Positions 1 to 12,818 of a stretch of 64,000 nucleotides of DNA are shown in pieces. Under the pieces are notes generated by a model that did not search any database, was not told the origin of the DNA, and saw only the letters and a list, made by a program, of their open reading frames with translations. The stretch covers positions 7,545,849-7,609,848 of the forward strand of contig NC_049982.1 in assembly GCF_000003815.2 (NCBI RefSeq), read 5' to 3'. Made by a program: the position numbers and the translations under genes. The first letter of the stretch is position 1; each line of letters begins with the position of its first letter. This stretch comes from Branchiostoma floridae (Eukaryota > Chordata > Leptocardii > Amphioxiformes > Branchiostomatidae).

Positions 1-122
1 CATAGTTCCTTAAGACTGATGAATTCTAGTAAATGTCATGTTGATGGCATAATCAAGAAAATAGGCAGAAAGAGTGGCAGTGTGGAGAAAGAGGAGATAG
101 AGGAGCATATGCTCTCCCTTAC

Positions 123-3100
123 CTTATCCCTGAGCTCCCGTACCAAGTTGGTATCGTTGTGATGTGTTTTGATGGCGTCTGCATTCTTACTAGCTAGGCT
201 GGAGGCACTCTCAATCAGGTCAGGCCTCAGGGTACCTACATGTACAACATCAGTCAGGCTTTTAAAAACACCTCCCAGAAAAGGGTGGGAAACTGCATCA
301 AGTTTGCTCTGTAATGAAACAAATGTCCAAAAGTAATTTGGCACAATCAACATTTTACAATGTAAAAAGTCTTAATAATAGTGCTTAAGAGAATAGTGCC
401 TTAAGGACTAAAGGGAGGGCTGGCCCACCTTGTGCAAGGAAAACTTCTTCTGGGTTCAGGTTCATTTCAGAGATGACCTCATCTGCTACCTGGAAACACA
501 CAAAAAATATTCATTTACCAGTTCAGTTGTGAGAGACATACAGCGAGGTATGCCAAACTAGCCAATGGCTAATACAAAAAATAAAGAAACAGAAACATTG
601 TTGACAGATTATTATCCTAAGGCAGCCACTAAACAAAATTGTTAAGATCTTTTCAGATCCTTTACCTTCATAAAAGTGTCCCCTATTATCCTCCTCTTGT
701 CCTCAGGATTGGTTGTTCTGTTCAGCTGTTCTGTGATCCGTTTCTTCCCTTTGGGGTCTGCCTTGTTGATAGGGACGTGTGTTTTGCCATTGTAGAACTG
801 GTGGGCAGCATTTACCACTATGGAAGAGAAGAAAAAAGACAATCAGCAAACAATGTCAAAACATTTCAAGCAAACAATATCTAAGTTCTTTTGATGGAAA
901 TGTCCAAATGATATATGCTTTACAATCTGGCAAAGCTTATAACTTAAAATTCATCCAACCCAATACAAGCCTAGATTAATCTAGTCTGGGAGACTGTTTT
1001 CCTAGCTTCAGTTTCACTTTGTCAACTTATCTACGAAACCTTATTAAACCTATCTTTACAAGCATCACTCCAAAGCTGCAGAAAGGTAACTTCAGCAAAG
1101 CAAAGTTTTCTTACAGTAAGTGAACACGTTTTAAACATGTTTTCACTAAAATGTACTAATAAACAACACTCAAAATATATGTATGAATTATTGTTCAATC
1201 CATGTTGCCCTCTGGAAATAAACCAGTCTACTACTACAATGTACTATTACTACAAATTCCCTTAGAATAAATTGATGTTTCTAAACCAACTCATAGTTTA
1301 TTAAAGAAGTATATCAAGATAAAGAGCACAGTGAAGTCCCCTCACTTTTCAGGTCCAGTCCCAGCCTGGTCAGCGACTCGTACACCATCTGACTCTCGTT
1401 TTTCCGCATGAAGCCATTGTCGATGTGAACTGCTATCACCTGGTCTTTATCCAGGGCCTGGTGTACAGATAAACAGAAAAGATAACTTATCCAGTACATT
1501 TTATACATCATCCATTCCAGGGCATAAAATATGGATTTGATCTCATGTTACATGATTTCCTTCTGATGTCAGTAGACAGGACCTACATAGTTCGCATATG
1601 GTAAGGTGTATTCCTAAAGCTTGTCACACCTAGCCTCTCAACCTTCGTAAGGTGCATTCCTGAAGCTTATCACATCTAGCTTCTCAATCTTCGTCAACCT
1701 ACAGAGAGATTCAAGAGCAAGCTAATCTGTAGTTGGAAGCTGCCAACTAGTATTTTAACTTATCTACACCAGACAACTACTAGTATGAACTTTGGCAAAT
1801 AAAACTTTGGTAACACAGCTTGTTCTTAGAGGAAATTTGAAGATTGAGCCGAAGCTAGAATAGGACAGATTCCAGTATACCCCAAACCAGTGCTGGCCTT
1901 TGACCTTTGTCGGGTAATGGTTAGGAGCAAAATCTTGAGAATTCTTTGAACATGCAACAGAGGAACTAGGAAGGTCCTGATGAGAGTGTGACAGGGGCTT
2001 TACTTACCTTATGTAACAGTGCAGCACACACAGCAGAGTCCACACCCCCGCTGACCAGTACCAGCACCTTGTGCTTCCCCACGATCTCTCGGATCTCCTG
2101 GATACAGCCGGTCTCGCGACAGTTCATGGTGTAGGTGCCATGGCAACCACAGGCCTGGGGACGAGATTGACAGGTGATTGACAGCAGCTGCTCTTTTTGC
2201 GACTACTGCTTTTAGCACTATTGAATTCTAAAAGGATGGAAGTTCATTTGCGATGTTTAGATGATTATGGTTGAATATATCAAAGCATTGACTTGTTTTG
2301 TCACTTTCCTGTATTGGATAAAATATGAACTCTGTACTATAGCAACCATTCAACATTCCTATCATCTTGTATAATACCTGTGGTTGTATCTTTAAAGTGG
2401 ATTTTATTCTTAAACAAGATCTTAAGAAATCTTAAGTTAAACCTGAATTAGCTGGTGTGTTACGCCGAATGGCGGTTATACCGGCTATATAGATACAGAT
2501 ACAGATACAGCTGAATGAACTGGTACATGTATACGGACCTTCTTAGAATAATAGGTATCTAAACAAAAAGATTCATTAAAAAGATTGACCAGTATCACCT
2601 TTGACTTGTTTGATCATTAAAAAAAATCAGGTGAAGAACATCAACATAATACTAAATATTGGTCAAGAAAACCAACTGACCTGGAACAGAAAGTTCTTCA
2701 GCATTTGTTGTCCATTTTCTGTGAGGTCCACCTCAGGGTGAAACTGCACACCGTAAAGTCTTCTCTTCTCATCAGCAATGGCTGTAAGATTAAATCAGAC
2801 TTTTAACAATGTACTACTACAACTGTATTCCTACATTTTGTACAAGTAAGAGCAACAGTTACAAATGTAATGCACTGGCTAAGAGGATGCTATGTCAATA
2901 ACTTGAATGAGACAGCACACTGACCTGCTACAATGTTCCCAGACTTTGCAATGACCTTGAAGCCATCTGCGACCTTATCGACGCTGTCCCCGTGGGTAAG
3001 AAGAACCTTTTGTTCCTTCTTTAATCCTCTAGAAAAGCAAAAATTTTGGGTCAAACTTTCTGTATCCAGATTGTAAAAGTAGTTTGGTCATCAAGTGACC

Positions 3101-5979
3101 ATGCCACCATTGAATTATTTCTACATTGTCATACGATATTGGTGCTGTAGAATTTCAAGCAGGGTGTGACACAACCAACAACTGACAAGACAGCTGAATT
3201 TTGCAGGACATTTGCACGACTATCCCAAGATTGCCCACACTCTGTGATCACATGTGACTCAAAACACCTAGACCATAAGAATTACTTTTTGAGGCAGTAA
3301 GTCAGCATAAGACCGAGAATCGGATGAAATGTGAAAACAGATCTAACATCAATAACACTTCATACTTGAAAGGCAGAGCTGAGTTCTCCACAGTGATGGT
3401 GAACTGTCCGTCCTCCCGACCTGTGTTCCCTTGGACACTGCCCCCAAATGTGGAATTCAGCATCTGCAGAAGAGAAATCGTCAACTTAATTCTTACCAAC
3501 TTTTAGCACTTTATATGCAGCAATTACACCTACTATCATTTGATGTTTTAAGTCACATTACTTCTTATGCAGTTTTGGCCAAGAATCCATTTTGAGAACC
3601 CCAAGAAAAGGACTTCAACGGTTACCAGTTCATGCACATATAAAGTCTTTGTTTGAATTTGTAACAATCGTGCAGGTAGGTTTTTAATACAGCTCCAAGA
3701 CTTCTATACAGACTGAATGTGGAGAGTTCTTTTAACTTACATCAATCAAATCTAACTACTTGAGGCCAGTACAACTGCAAGAAATCTAAAACTTAGAAGT
3801 AAAAGATCCTTCAGACGCCTTCTGAGTTCCTATAGCTAGTTTTATATTAAGAACCTACCTGCATGCCATAGCAGATGCCAAGCACAGGCAGCCCCATGGA
3901 GAAGATACCAGGGTCGTAGCTGGGTGCATCTTCATCATTCACACACATGGGGCCTCCTGAAATGATGATTCCTCTGTGTAGAAGAAATATTGAAAAAAAT
4001 GATGAGTGGGCATCACAACACTTCCATATCCTGACCAGAAAACATATCATCACCAAGCCATCACCATGTTTGTAATAAAACTTATTTTTATGGTTCCTTA
4101 TCAACTCAAAACATAGCATAAAATAAATGAAGAAACTGAACAACTACTGCTGTACTGTAATCATCATCATTCTTCATTTGATCAATGCAGTAAAGCGGAG
4201 ATTAAGTTCATCCAGTACTTTTTTATCCTTTGTACCATTCACCAAGACAGCCTTCACGAGATCAGCATCAATAAATACATTTGACTGTTCATATACCATA
4301 ATGAAGCTCAGTGTGTACCAAGCGTTCAAGAATACATGACAGTTGAATAAACAAAAGACTGACCTGTATCCAGCAGCCTTGATTTTCTCCGGCGAGGTGT
4401 CCAGCGGGAGGATCTCGGAGTCCACGCAGAGCTCACGCACCTTCCTGTCAATCACCTGGGGCGGGATGTAGCAGACAAGAACTTGATTATCCCCCCACTG
4501 GTAACATAGTCATGGCATTTCAGCTCATTAAATTTCTCTTTCTCTTTCTTAAATCATCACCATTCTGCATGCTGAATACAAGGATTGGCCAAAAATATTG
4601 AAATTTACGTGATACCATCTGCACCATCATGTTAGAGTATACAATTTTGTATGTCTGCAACACCTGCCAAAATGCTGCTGTGCGAAGTGGAAAACACCAA
4701 ACTACTACAAAGTGGTCATCTCCTTTCTTTTTTTCTTTTTCTTACTGAGGCTACCAACTTGAACTTGTTGTTATATACTGTAACTTAGTGTAAGGTTTAA
4801 TCCACTTACACATTGAAGGACTCAAGTAGGTTTCAGATCATATCAGGTTTCAGATCGAATCAGGTGATTATTATGACACCAAGAACATTATAACTTATAT
4901 AACGTCCTTGATGACATCAAAGAAAATCCTGCACTGATGGTGCATTGGCTACGGCCATGCCGGGACCACAGACACACAGGCTTCCAACTATTTCAGCTGC
5001 AAACCAGTCACCAGTGACTAACAGATAACATCCACTAGACATGGATACAGCCATACCTTTCCATATTGGGCACCAGCGTCTAAGATAATGACTTTCTCCA
5101 AGTCTTCCACCTGGCTCAAGGCATCCCCAGCGGCTGCCTGTATAGAAGACAAGAACGGAACATGTAACTACAACATCGTAATAAACTCACTAAATCCTAC
5201 ACATAAGGACCTACTGCATAACACCATGTTAGAAAAGTAGTGATGTGCTACGTAACATATTCAGAGGGTAGATTACTAGATATGGTTAGATCAATGACAG
5301 TTGATCACACCAACACTGTCATGGCCAAAAGCTTGTTCTGTCTGTTTGTAGCGCTCTTGCTGGCCGAGTAACCAGTAAGTGGTTTCTGACTGGCGTTTTA
5401 AAGAGGCACCTTTTTTTCGATGACATATGATATAATATGTGACTACAGTAGATACACGAGGACAACAACAAAAGTAGATGAGAGTTCTTCGGTTACAGTA
5501 CTAATACTATGAATGCATTTAGGTTTGCGGGATGGGCTACCACGAACCCAAAACCACCACGAACACTCTATTTTCCCGCTACCACGAACTTAAATTCCCG
5601 CGAACTTAAATGCATTTACAGTATCTACAGTCCTATGGGAGCTTCAGGCTTCAGCACTGGAACAAAGCCGCTAGCCGTTCAGCACTAGACTTCCTATTCA
5701 TGTGAGAACAACGAGTTCCGCACTGGGTGCCCAGTGCTTAATCCGTTCCTTCGGCAAGCTTGCAAGAGTTAAAATTCTCTTTGAGCTAGAGTAAAAAAGG
5801 CCGGCAAAAAAGAGGTACGCATGACGAAAATGTGTGCCTCTCCGGGTGGGAGGGGGGCACCATGTGGACCGAAACCCATACCGGCTACTGCATGCCCGCC
5901 CTGAAAATTTCCTATACTCTGATAAAAAGAGCTCTTAAGAAATCTACAAGCGTCTCACCTTGCCGTTACAGAAAGCCAT
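123..5979 (-). CDS. GMPS: GMP synthase (glutamine-hydrolysing), 5' 12 coding exons, partial
   Basis: Converts XMP to GMP using glutamine and ATP, the last step of de novo GMP synthesis in the cytosol. Coding exons in transcript order: 5979-5959 (start MAFCNGK), 5137-5057, 4455-4364, 3973-3859, 3463-3366, 3028-2925, 2781-2681, 2154-2008, 1457-1346, 817-666, 489-429, 235-123. All junctions are GT-AG and phases join without a stop, giving 399 codons. Seen: glutamine amidotransferase domain with catalytic Cys in GICYGMQ and His in QFHPEV; then the ATP pyrophosphatase loop SGGVDS, then IDNGFMRK and [13 protein letters not shown]. The human protein is near 690 residues, so the C-terminal dimerisation domain lies beyond the left edge. 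The N-terminal leader before [10 protein letters not shown] is about 30 residues and weakly conserved, as in vertebrates. Identification is firm; only the short first exon is less certain. Confidence 0.96.
2455..2510 (+). repeat. Short dispersed repeat in GMPS intron
   Basis: A segment containing GTGTTACGCCGAATGGCGGT followed by GATACA repeats. Its reverse complement recurs at about 7092-7157 inside the hairpin element. An interspersed repeat with no coding content. Confidence 0.6.
5505..5623. mobile_element. MITE-like palindromic repeat in GMPS intron 1
   Basis: Ends are inverted copies of each other (left TACTATGAATGCATTTAGG, right complement TACTGTAAATGCATTTAAG, each followed by a GCGGG end). 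The body is made of CCACGAAC and CGCGAACTTAAA tracts. About 119 bp, no coding capacity, typical of a non-autonomous DNA element. Confidence 0.6.
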
Positions 5980-6687
5980 GCTTCCTCGAGTCCCTATGTT
6001 GAACGTTTATGGAGGAAAGGGATCAGGGAACCCAACAAGCTGATCCGTACCCGCCAAAATCCCCAAACCTGAGGTCGGACTGTTCCATTATGTCTTGTGG
6101 TCAAGGGAGTCAGATATGTTTTGAATGCGATTAAAATACGGTTTCAAGAAATTCTAACTTAAAAACAATCATGGTTAGAATCGTTAAAAATAGTTTAATC
6201 CTTATATATTGTACATTAAATCTATATTTGTATGTAAGATAAATACATATCACATAAGAATTTACCAAGGTTACAACCCAAGGATACTTTTGGTATGCTC
6301 CTTCGCAAGCTGTTCTGGGATAGGTGTCAGGAAAGGTCACGTAGCTGCGGACGTCAAAATTTGGGTCGGTTTTCGCTTATTTTCATCGCTTAAACACATT
6401 TTTGATTATTTTCTAACTTCAGATATGTTCTTATGGGCGTAATTTTTTGTGTAAGAATCTAACGACGTAATAATAATGTCTCGTTTTGAGCTTGAGGTGG
6501 GTTTACTTTGACGTTGTTGTTGCACGTGAGATGAGCAAACGCCTGTGGGAGGGGGGCAGAGTTTTTTTGGGCCAGTTCAGATACAGGAAGCTGTTAGGCT
6601 AAACGATGGCAAATAAGAGCCAGATATATTTACCAACATCCAAAACTTTACAAGCCAGGGCTCTCTGAAATACATGTTGTGCAAAAC
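5980..6687. other. GMPS 5' flank
   Basis: Upstream of the GMPS start codon. No TATA box or CpG-rich core is obvious and the transcription start cannot be placed. Two isolated AGCACT-type units lie nearby in intron 1 (5654-5695, 5723-5740), related to the hairpin cluster that follows. Confidence 0.4.
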
Positions 6688-7842
6688 TACGAAAGCTTCA
6701 CCCTCCTTTTTCAGCACTGGAAACCAGTGCTGAAGATGGCTTCAGCACTGGAAACCGAGTGCTGAATGTTCGTCAGCACTGGAAAACCAGTGCTGACGCG
6801 CTCTCAGCACTGGAGACGCCGGCTTCAGCACTGGAAACCGAGTGCTGAATGTTCGTCAGCACTGGAAACCGAGTGCTGACGCTCTCAGCACTAGAAACGC
6901 CGGCTTCAGCACTTCAATGCGTTTATATTGAGTGGGTCAGTTTACCTGACACCATTAGTATTCACCAGAATCGACATGGCTACTGCGATATCTATCACAA
7001 ATTGACACAATAAATTTGTTTGCAATCCCGTTTTAATGATATCCATTCCTTATACATTTCAATTATACAAAACAACACAAATTCTGGCTTTTTTTTGCAT
7101 CTGTATCTATCTTAGTACGTTATATCAAAACCGCCGTTCGGCGTAACACACCAGCTAAAACTGCATAAACTTGAAAGATCATCTTCATTAGTACCGTATA
7201 TAGTAACGCTTTCAGTACTTTGTATCTATACTCTATACATACACCAAGTTACACATTAAATTGAATAGCACAACCAAAAGTTTAACTTTATTTTTAATCA
7301 GTATACGTCAAGTACCGCTCTCAGCACTAGGACACTCCAGTGCTCGAAAGACTTCGGCACTGGTTTGAAGAACGTTCCAGTGCTGAAAAGACGTCAGCAC
7401 TCGTTTTCCTGTGCTGAAGATTTCTCAGCACTGGTGTTCCAGTGCTGAAGTGCCCCTGAGCACTGGAAAATCGAGTGCGGAAGGCGAAGCTTTTGTATAT
7501 CAGCACTCGGTCCCAGTGCTGACGGCGGTTTCAGCACTGGGTAACCAGTGCTGAGTGACCTTTGACCTGACCCGTCGCCGCCAGGGCCGCGAGTTCAGCA
7601 CTGGAGCCGAGTGCTGACGAACATTCAGCACTGGAAAACGTCTTTTCAGCACTGGAAAACGAGTGCTGACGTCTTTTCAGCACTGGAAAACGAGTGCTGA
7701 GGGAGCTTCAGCACTGGAGAAAGGCCGATCAGCACTGGAAAACGAGTGCTGAACATTCTTCAGCACTGGGCGCCGAGTGCTGAGGCCGATTCGACCATTG
7801 TTTTCAGCACTCGGTTCCAGTGCGGAAGGTGAAGCTTTCGTA
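6688..7842. mobile_element. Hairpin-array (fold-back-like) element between GMPS and MRPL51
   Basis: The ends are a perfect 15-bp inverted repeat (TACGAAAGCTTCACC at 6688-6702 and its complement at 7828-7842), with imperfect extension outward (ATGTTGTGCAA against ATGTGCAAG). Inside are about twenty units of the form TCAGCACTGG-(A)n-CCAGTGCTGA or CGAGTGCTGA, each able to fold as a short hairpin, in two clusters (6707-6916 and 7320-7820). An internal near-copy of the end motif lies at about 7478-7500. The central 6920-7310 is not hairpin-rich and holds an inverted copy of a short dispersed repeat (7092-7157). No ORF is credible. It looks like a fold-back transposon or an expanded hairpin satellite sitting where the GMPS and MRPL51 promoters should be. 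Confidence 0.7.
7092..7157 (-). repeat. Short dispersed repeat, inverted copy
   Basis: Reverse complement of the 2455-2510 repeat, sharing the GGTGTGTTACGCCGAA core and the GATACAGAT tract. Embedded between the two hairpin clusters. Confidence 0.6.
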
Positions 7843-8071
7843 GACTTGCACATGTTGTTTTGCCTTGCCACATAATTTGACAGGCCACGGGCAGACTCCT
7901 GTGAGAATTTACTCTTCTGAAATTTTTGCCAACATAGATTTAGCTCTCAAAATGGTAAGAAGTAGTGATTTATGTCAAAGTGTTGGTAATTTTCTTGAGT
8001 TGACGAGTTCTGGGGTGACTCTTGATGGTTTCTCCAACAGGAACTCTGGGACTAGTGCAAACATACACATC

Positions 8072-9751
8072 ATGAATGCCATCTGCAGGTCACTGAGGAC
8101 TGTCACTGGCCTGCAACATCATCAACAGCTCATCACAAGGCCTTTCTCTATTGGTAACATTACATGTCTTTAACACCATGTAATTGTATCAGATGTTATG
8201 ACACAGATCAACCCTAAAATAACTGAAACACTAATTGGGAAAGAGTAGAGGTGAACCGTAGTGCTAACCTAATGACTGATGAGAACATGAGTCACAGCAT
8301 TATTTTGCATTGCACTGCTACTACTGGCAGCATAAACAAAAGCATATTGCTTGCAGAAAAGGAAGAAGCATCATGCTTCATCTCAGATAAGGATGACTTA
8401 ACAGAGAGGCTTTGCCTTAACAGAGCATTATGTAGAGTAACAATAACCTTGACTAAGTGTAAACATTGAGCAGATAGAGGAGAAATAAGGAAATTCATTT
8501 ACTTAAGCTCACTCACTCGCTCACTCACTCAAACTGTGGGAAGTAAAACTTAAAGGAGGTTTTGCATTCTTTTAAATCTGTTGTTAGAACATATAGTTCT
8601 ATAGTTCAGTAGTACAAGAATGCAAGGCAGACATTTTGCACTGTTATGAATTCACGATTGAGAGATCACTGTGAAAATGAAATCACTACCACAAGATTTC
8701 AAAATTTTTCAGTAACCCTTTGAAAACCCTGCCCCCCACAGCGCCAGTTCTGCTATACTGGAGAAAGCGACCCCGCCCAGTGATGCCAGAGCCACGCCTG
8801 CTGGATGAGTACGAGCACCACGACTTCAGGAAGGTGTGGGTGCGGCCTCCTCCGATGCCCCACAAGACTCCCAAGGACCACTGGACTAAGGAGAAGGCCA
8901 TGTTTGGTTGCTATGACTACCAGGATATTTTAGGTAAGTAGTACAAGAATGTGTGGTTAAAGTGCTCTTCCTTTTCTGAAATTTGTCTGTATCATGTATT
9001 TGTATGTATTTATAATTTGCAGCTGGCTACATATTAATTTTGATGTCTAATGTTGTCTTGCTCCAGGTGACCACCCGTACATCCACCCCCGCCACTTGTG
9101 TCTGGAGGGGCCGAAGTATGTGAGAGGTTTCCGTGGCAACGAGCTGCAGAGACTCATTCGCAAGTACGTCCACCACTGCCTTTACTTCTCCTCTATTTCC
9201 CACATAAATGCAATGTTCTGTACCAGTCATATACATGTATATGGTGCATCACTAACTTATTTACTGTCCTTGTACATGACAGCACAGCTTCCACAATGAG
9301 TAAATGAACTATAAAAGTCAGTTCTATACATTTTGATGAAAGTATAAGGTGTTTGTAGTAATTACAAGTACACATTCAATTTCTCATTCACCTGGCAATT
9401 TACATGTTGAAACATCCAGGATTGTGAACAATGCATATGATCACAAGCACTGTGTACAAATTACATGTATATGGGCAATAAGAATAATTTTCTTAAGGCT
9501 AAGAGTAAGAGCTCCTTATTTTTCCTGTGTGTTGATGACTGTTGGTCTGTGCTTAGAGTGATTTTGCTCAGCTTTCTTTCAATCACCTGAGTGGCTTTTG
9601 TATAGCAAACACTGAAAAGTTAACATTTTTCCTTAATTTCCTTTTTTTTTTCAGGAAATGCATGGCAGGGAAACACATGGGCGAAGAGGACTGGAAAAAC
9701 CTTCAGAAGAGGATCAACCTCCTGTACAGAAGAATGAACAGAAGAAAATAA
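8072..9751 (+). CDS. MRPL51: Mitochondrial large-ribosomal-subunit protein mL51
   Basis: Structural protein of the mitochondrial 39S subunit. Four exons: 8072-8153, 8742-8933, 9067-9163, 9655-9751; all GT-AG, phases 1-1-2, giving 155 residues, somewhat longer than the human protein (128). The first 27 residues are Arg-rich, without acidic residues, and resemble a mitochondrial targeting peptide. Diagnostic mL51 blocks are visible: EKAMFGCYDYQDILG, VRGFRGNELQRLIRK and the basic C-terminus LLYRRMNRRK. The start was chosen because it gives the targeting peptide and joins in phase. AATAAA signals follow at 9915 and 9934. It is divergent to GMPS, so the two may share the 6-8 kb intergenic region for promoters. 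Confidence 0.95.
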
Positions 9752-9914
9752 TGCTTCTTGACATAACATATTATCACTGCAGTGTAAATTAAAAGATCAG
9801 TAGGAATGAATTGAAACTAGATAAGTGTTTGTATGTATAGAGTACATACTTGAGGTACAGCACAGGTTTCAAAGGGACTATAAACCCTCCAACAAAAACC
9901 AGTGGTTTTGTTGA

Positions 9915-9939
9915 AATAAAATGAAGCCATTACAATAAA
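9915..9939 (+). terminator. MRPL51 polyadenylation signals
   Basis: Two AATAAA hexamers (9915-9920 and 9934-9939) within 190 bases of the MRPL51 stop. Confidence 0.6.
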
Positions 9940-9951
9940 TAGGTGTTCCCT

Positions 9952-12397
9952 GCTTTACTCTTCATGTCTACTTTTATTTCATAGTACTTGTACGAGTACT
10001 TCTCTTTAAGACTATTTAATTTATGTACTTTCCTGTTGGGTTTAAGACTAACCTCTGAGTAACATTGAACATGTCAGTAAACTCTTCACATCTGCATCTG
10101 CATCCATTCCTTTGAGGTTGAAGCTATAACCTTCTTGAGAGTGCCTGCTTCCTTGTCTTGGTACAACTGTGAGTATTTGCTTCTATTTTGGGTACAGTGA
10201 ACAAATGATGATGAACACATAGAAATTCATATAATACCAAGGATGAGTTCAGTTCAGTTTATTAAAATCAACTAGCATGTACACGATACAAATAGGCAAA
10301 TGGAATCTGTTGAGTCACTGTGCTGCCCTTATCATAAAAATGCTGATATGATATTGTAATAAGAACAAATTCAACATAGGTGAAATTAAAATCACTTAAA
10401 ATGCAGTGTACAATAAAAGTTCAAGTGACACATGCATTACTTTAAGGTTTGGTTATTAGTTTTTCCAAGGACGTTCTTGGTTTTTTTCACAGTGTTTCCT
10501 TTTCTTGGTACTGTAAGTATTCTATTTTTGTCCCTATGACCACATGCCCAAGCCAAGTTGTTGGGATAAGCCCCAGGTACCTGATTGTTTACACACAATT
10601 ACCAATTGTGCTTAATGACCTTTGAAACTTGTCAGCACTCTCAACTTTGGGAGGGGAGAAATAGAAAATAAGACCTACAGCGGCTTTACAGAGTAAAAGT
10701 GTTTTACAAAAGTGTTTTAAACGGATTACTACTGCACTACAAACTTTTCAACCACTCCCTCTTAACATTGCAAAGATATCCCTCCCCTCCTGTCACAACT
10801 TCCCGCTAAAATGAATTAATGGCACAGCAAGATCTGCTTGGAGATTATCTCTGACCACTTCTGAAATGCAACTAGTCTGTGTAACACAAACTCCGCTAAA
10901 AACATCTTTTAAGATTGTTCTATTTTGGAATGGCCCGTTTCCGTTTCTTTGTACTCTGGGCACACGGGATTCCCCAGAACAGTCCTGGTAAGTTGTCAGG
11001 TCAGGCATCAGAGTCTAATTGCTCGAAGACAATCGATCATTGCACCCAGTGACCTCGTCTGTCATGATCGTCAATCACTCAATGTTGGGGAGGGGGATGG
11101 CGGGACAAAGATGAGAATGAAAGTCTTTTACAGAGTAAATGACAACCGCTTTACTTGCATTTGTATAGATAGTATTATTAGATACTAAAAAGAATAACAC
11201 ATTACATGTCCTGCGATTATCACCAAAGAGTGAGCGAATCAGTTGAGGTATTGACGGCCTGTCAGAAAGTTTGTCACTTGGCTATGCTAAACAGAATCTG
11301 TTACCCTGCTCAGACAGTTCNNNNNNNNNNNNNNNNNNNNNNNNNNNNNNNNNNNNNNNNNNNNNNNNNNNNNNNNNNNNNNNNNNNNNNNNNNNNNNNN
11401 NNNNNNNNNNNNNNNNNNNNCATCTACTTGGAGAATACCACTGTACAGCTTTTTGGGACAGATGTTTATAGCTTTTGACGAGTAAACTACTCAACAATTA
11501 GATAGCTTACGTCCGCGAATACATACATTTCATCAGTTTATAATTTTCGCATGGAAGTCAAATAACGATTCAGCAACATGTATACTTAAGATTACTTTTG
11601 GCATTTCCCAGCTTCAAACGTAACTATTTGCAGTGTCCTCACATGACTCCTGGTGGTGGAAGTGGAGATCCGGAGACGTCTCTGAAAGGTACCTACGTCA
11701 ATCATCCTGAGGCTCAACCACTTTTAATTGTTCTGATCTTGGAATAGCTGTTTCCTTCTCATGGTATTTTTGGCACACGGGGTTTTCCGCTACCACCAAG
11801 ACAACTCGTCACGATGAGCCTCAAGGCGTTTAATCGTTCGTGGACAATCGGACAGTGCCCTCAACAATATTATCAATGGCCGTTGAATCTCGTTATTTTC
11901 AGGCTTTTTGGGTATAGGGAACGGTTCATTGAAGAAAGAAATGTCAAATCACTGGCGGTATGAGTAGAAATACCAGGTATTAACCATGTGTGCACGGTGT
12001 AATTGGCAATTGATGTCGACTGTAGATGAGGTCAGCTGCAGGAAGCAACCTTGTGCTCTGAACTGGAAGTAACAGCCGCCAGGCTCCCTCAAAATATGAA
12101 CAATTCAAATACGAATTATCTTGTAAGAAATTTCATGAAGGCAGATCATTCTGTAGAAATACGGAGCGTTTATACCAAACGAAGTCATTTATTCGATAAA
12201 GGTGCTACTGTGTGAACATTCTCACTGTTCTACAAGATTCTCTCACGCACCTGGCCCCTTGGGCAGATTTGGAAGGTCGCGTGACGTAGGTGCACGTTTT
12301 GCCGAGTCAACGGAACGCCCATTCATTTGAATATATAATTGTTCTATTTTTTGCAAGATATCGTTTCCTTGTCAGACACTGGTCCCATTGTCTCGGT
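9952..12397. other. Intergenic, with a diverged direct duplication around an assembly gap
   Basis: No coding region recognised. About 150 bases at 10910-11060 recur in diverged form at 11728-11870 (shared TTGTTCT, TTGGAAT, GTTTCC and GGCACACGGG). The gap 11321-11420 lies between them. A fragment CTAGTCTGTGTAACACAAAC (10872 onward) recurs near 18933 and 62266 and is probably a MITE end. Confidence 0.45.
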
Positions 12398-12571
12398 ATT
12401 CGATAAATACGCACCTGCGCCGCAGTTTGGGGCAGATCTGACGGAAGGAGACGACGACTAGAGACGTCCTCCAACCAGCCAAGCTGTGCTCAGTCCTGTA
12501 TCACAGCACTCCAGGTCTTCCAAGCGACAGTCTGTAACGGCTAATCTCTTCAACTGACGACCTCTCAACAG
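12398..12571 (+). promoter_or_regulatory. Candidate promoter and noncoding first exon of the BRICHOS gene
   Basis: GATAAATACGC near 12398 is TATA-like. About 30 bases later begins a leader that could end at ACAG|GTTATT (12571/12572) and splice to the acceptor at 12808-12809, nine bases before the BRICHOS start codon. Inferred from spacing and splice motifs only. Confidence 0.35.
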
Positions 12572-12818
12572 GTTATTGATTGTCTCTCATTGTTTCTATA
12601 TTTATCTGATAGACTACCCTTGTGAAGTTTTATTGAGAATATTTTGTAGTGCATCGTGGATTAATTGTGAATGTATCAGCCTGAGGGAGAAAAGTCATTC
12701 ATGCATCTCCGAAGCGTGGCTTGACTTGTGCACTTTACGTTATTAATGTTATCATGTATGTTTTTCTTCTTTTCTTAAGGAATATCAAATGCTTTTATTG
12801 CTGTTTCAGGACCATACA

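Noticed and set aside
6700-7835. TTCAGCAC words resemble the left half of the REST/NRSF site
   Set aside because: The right half (GGACAGCGCC type) is absent at the required spacing; the words are instead halves of local hairpins.
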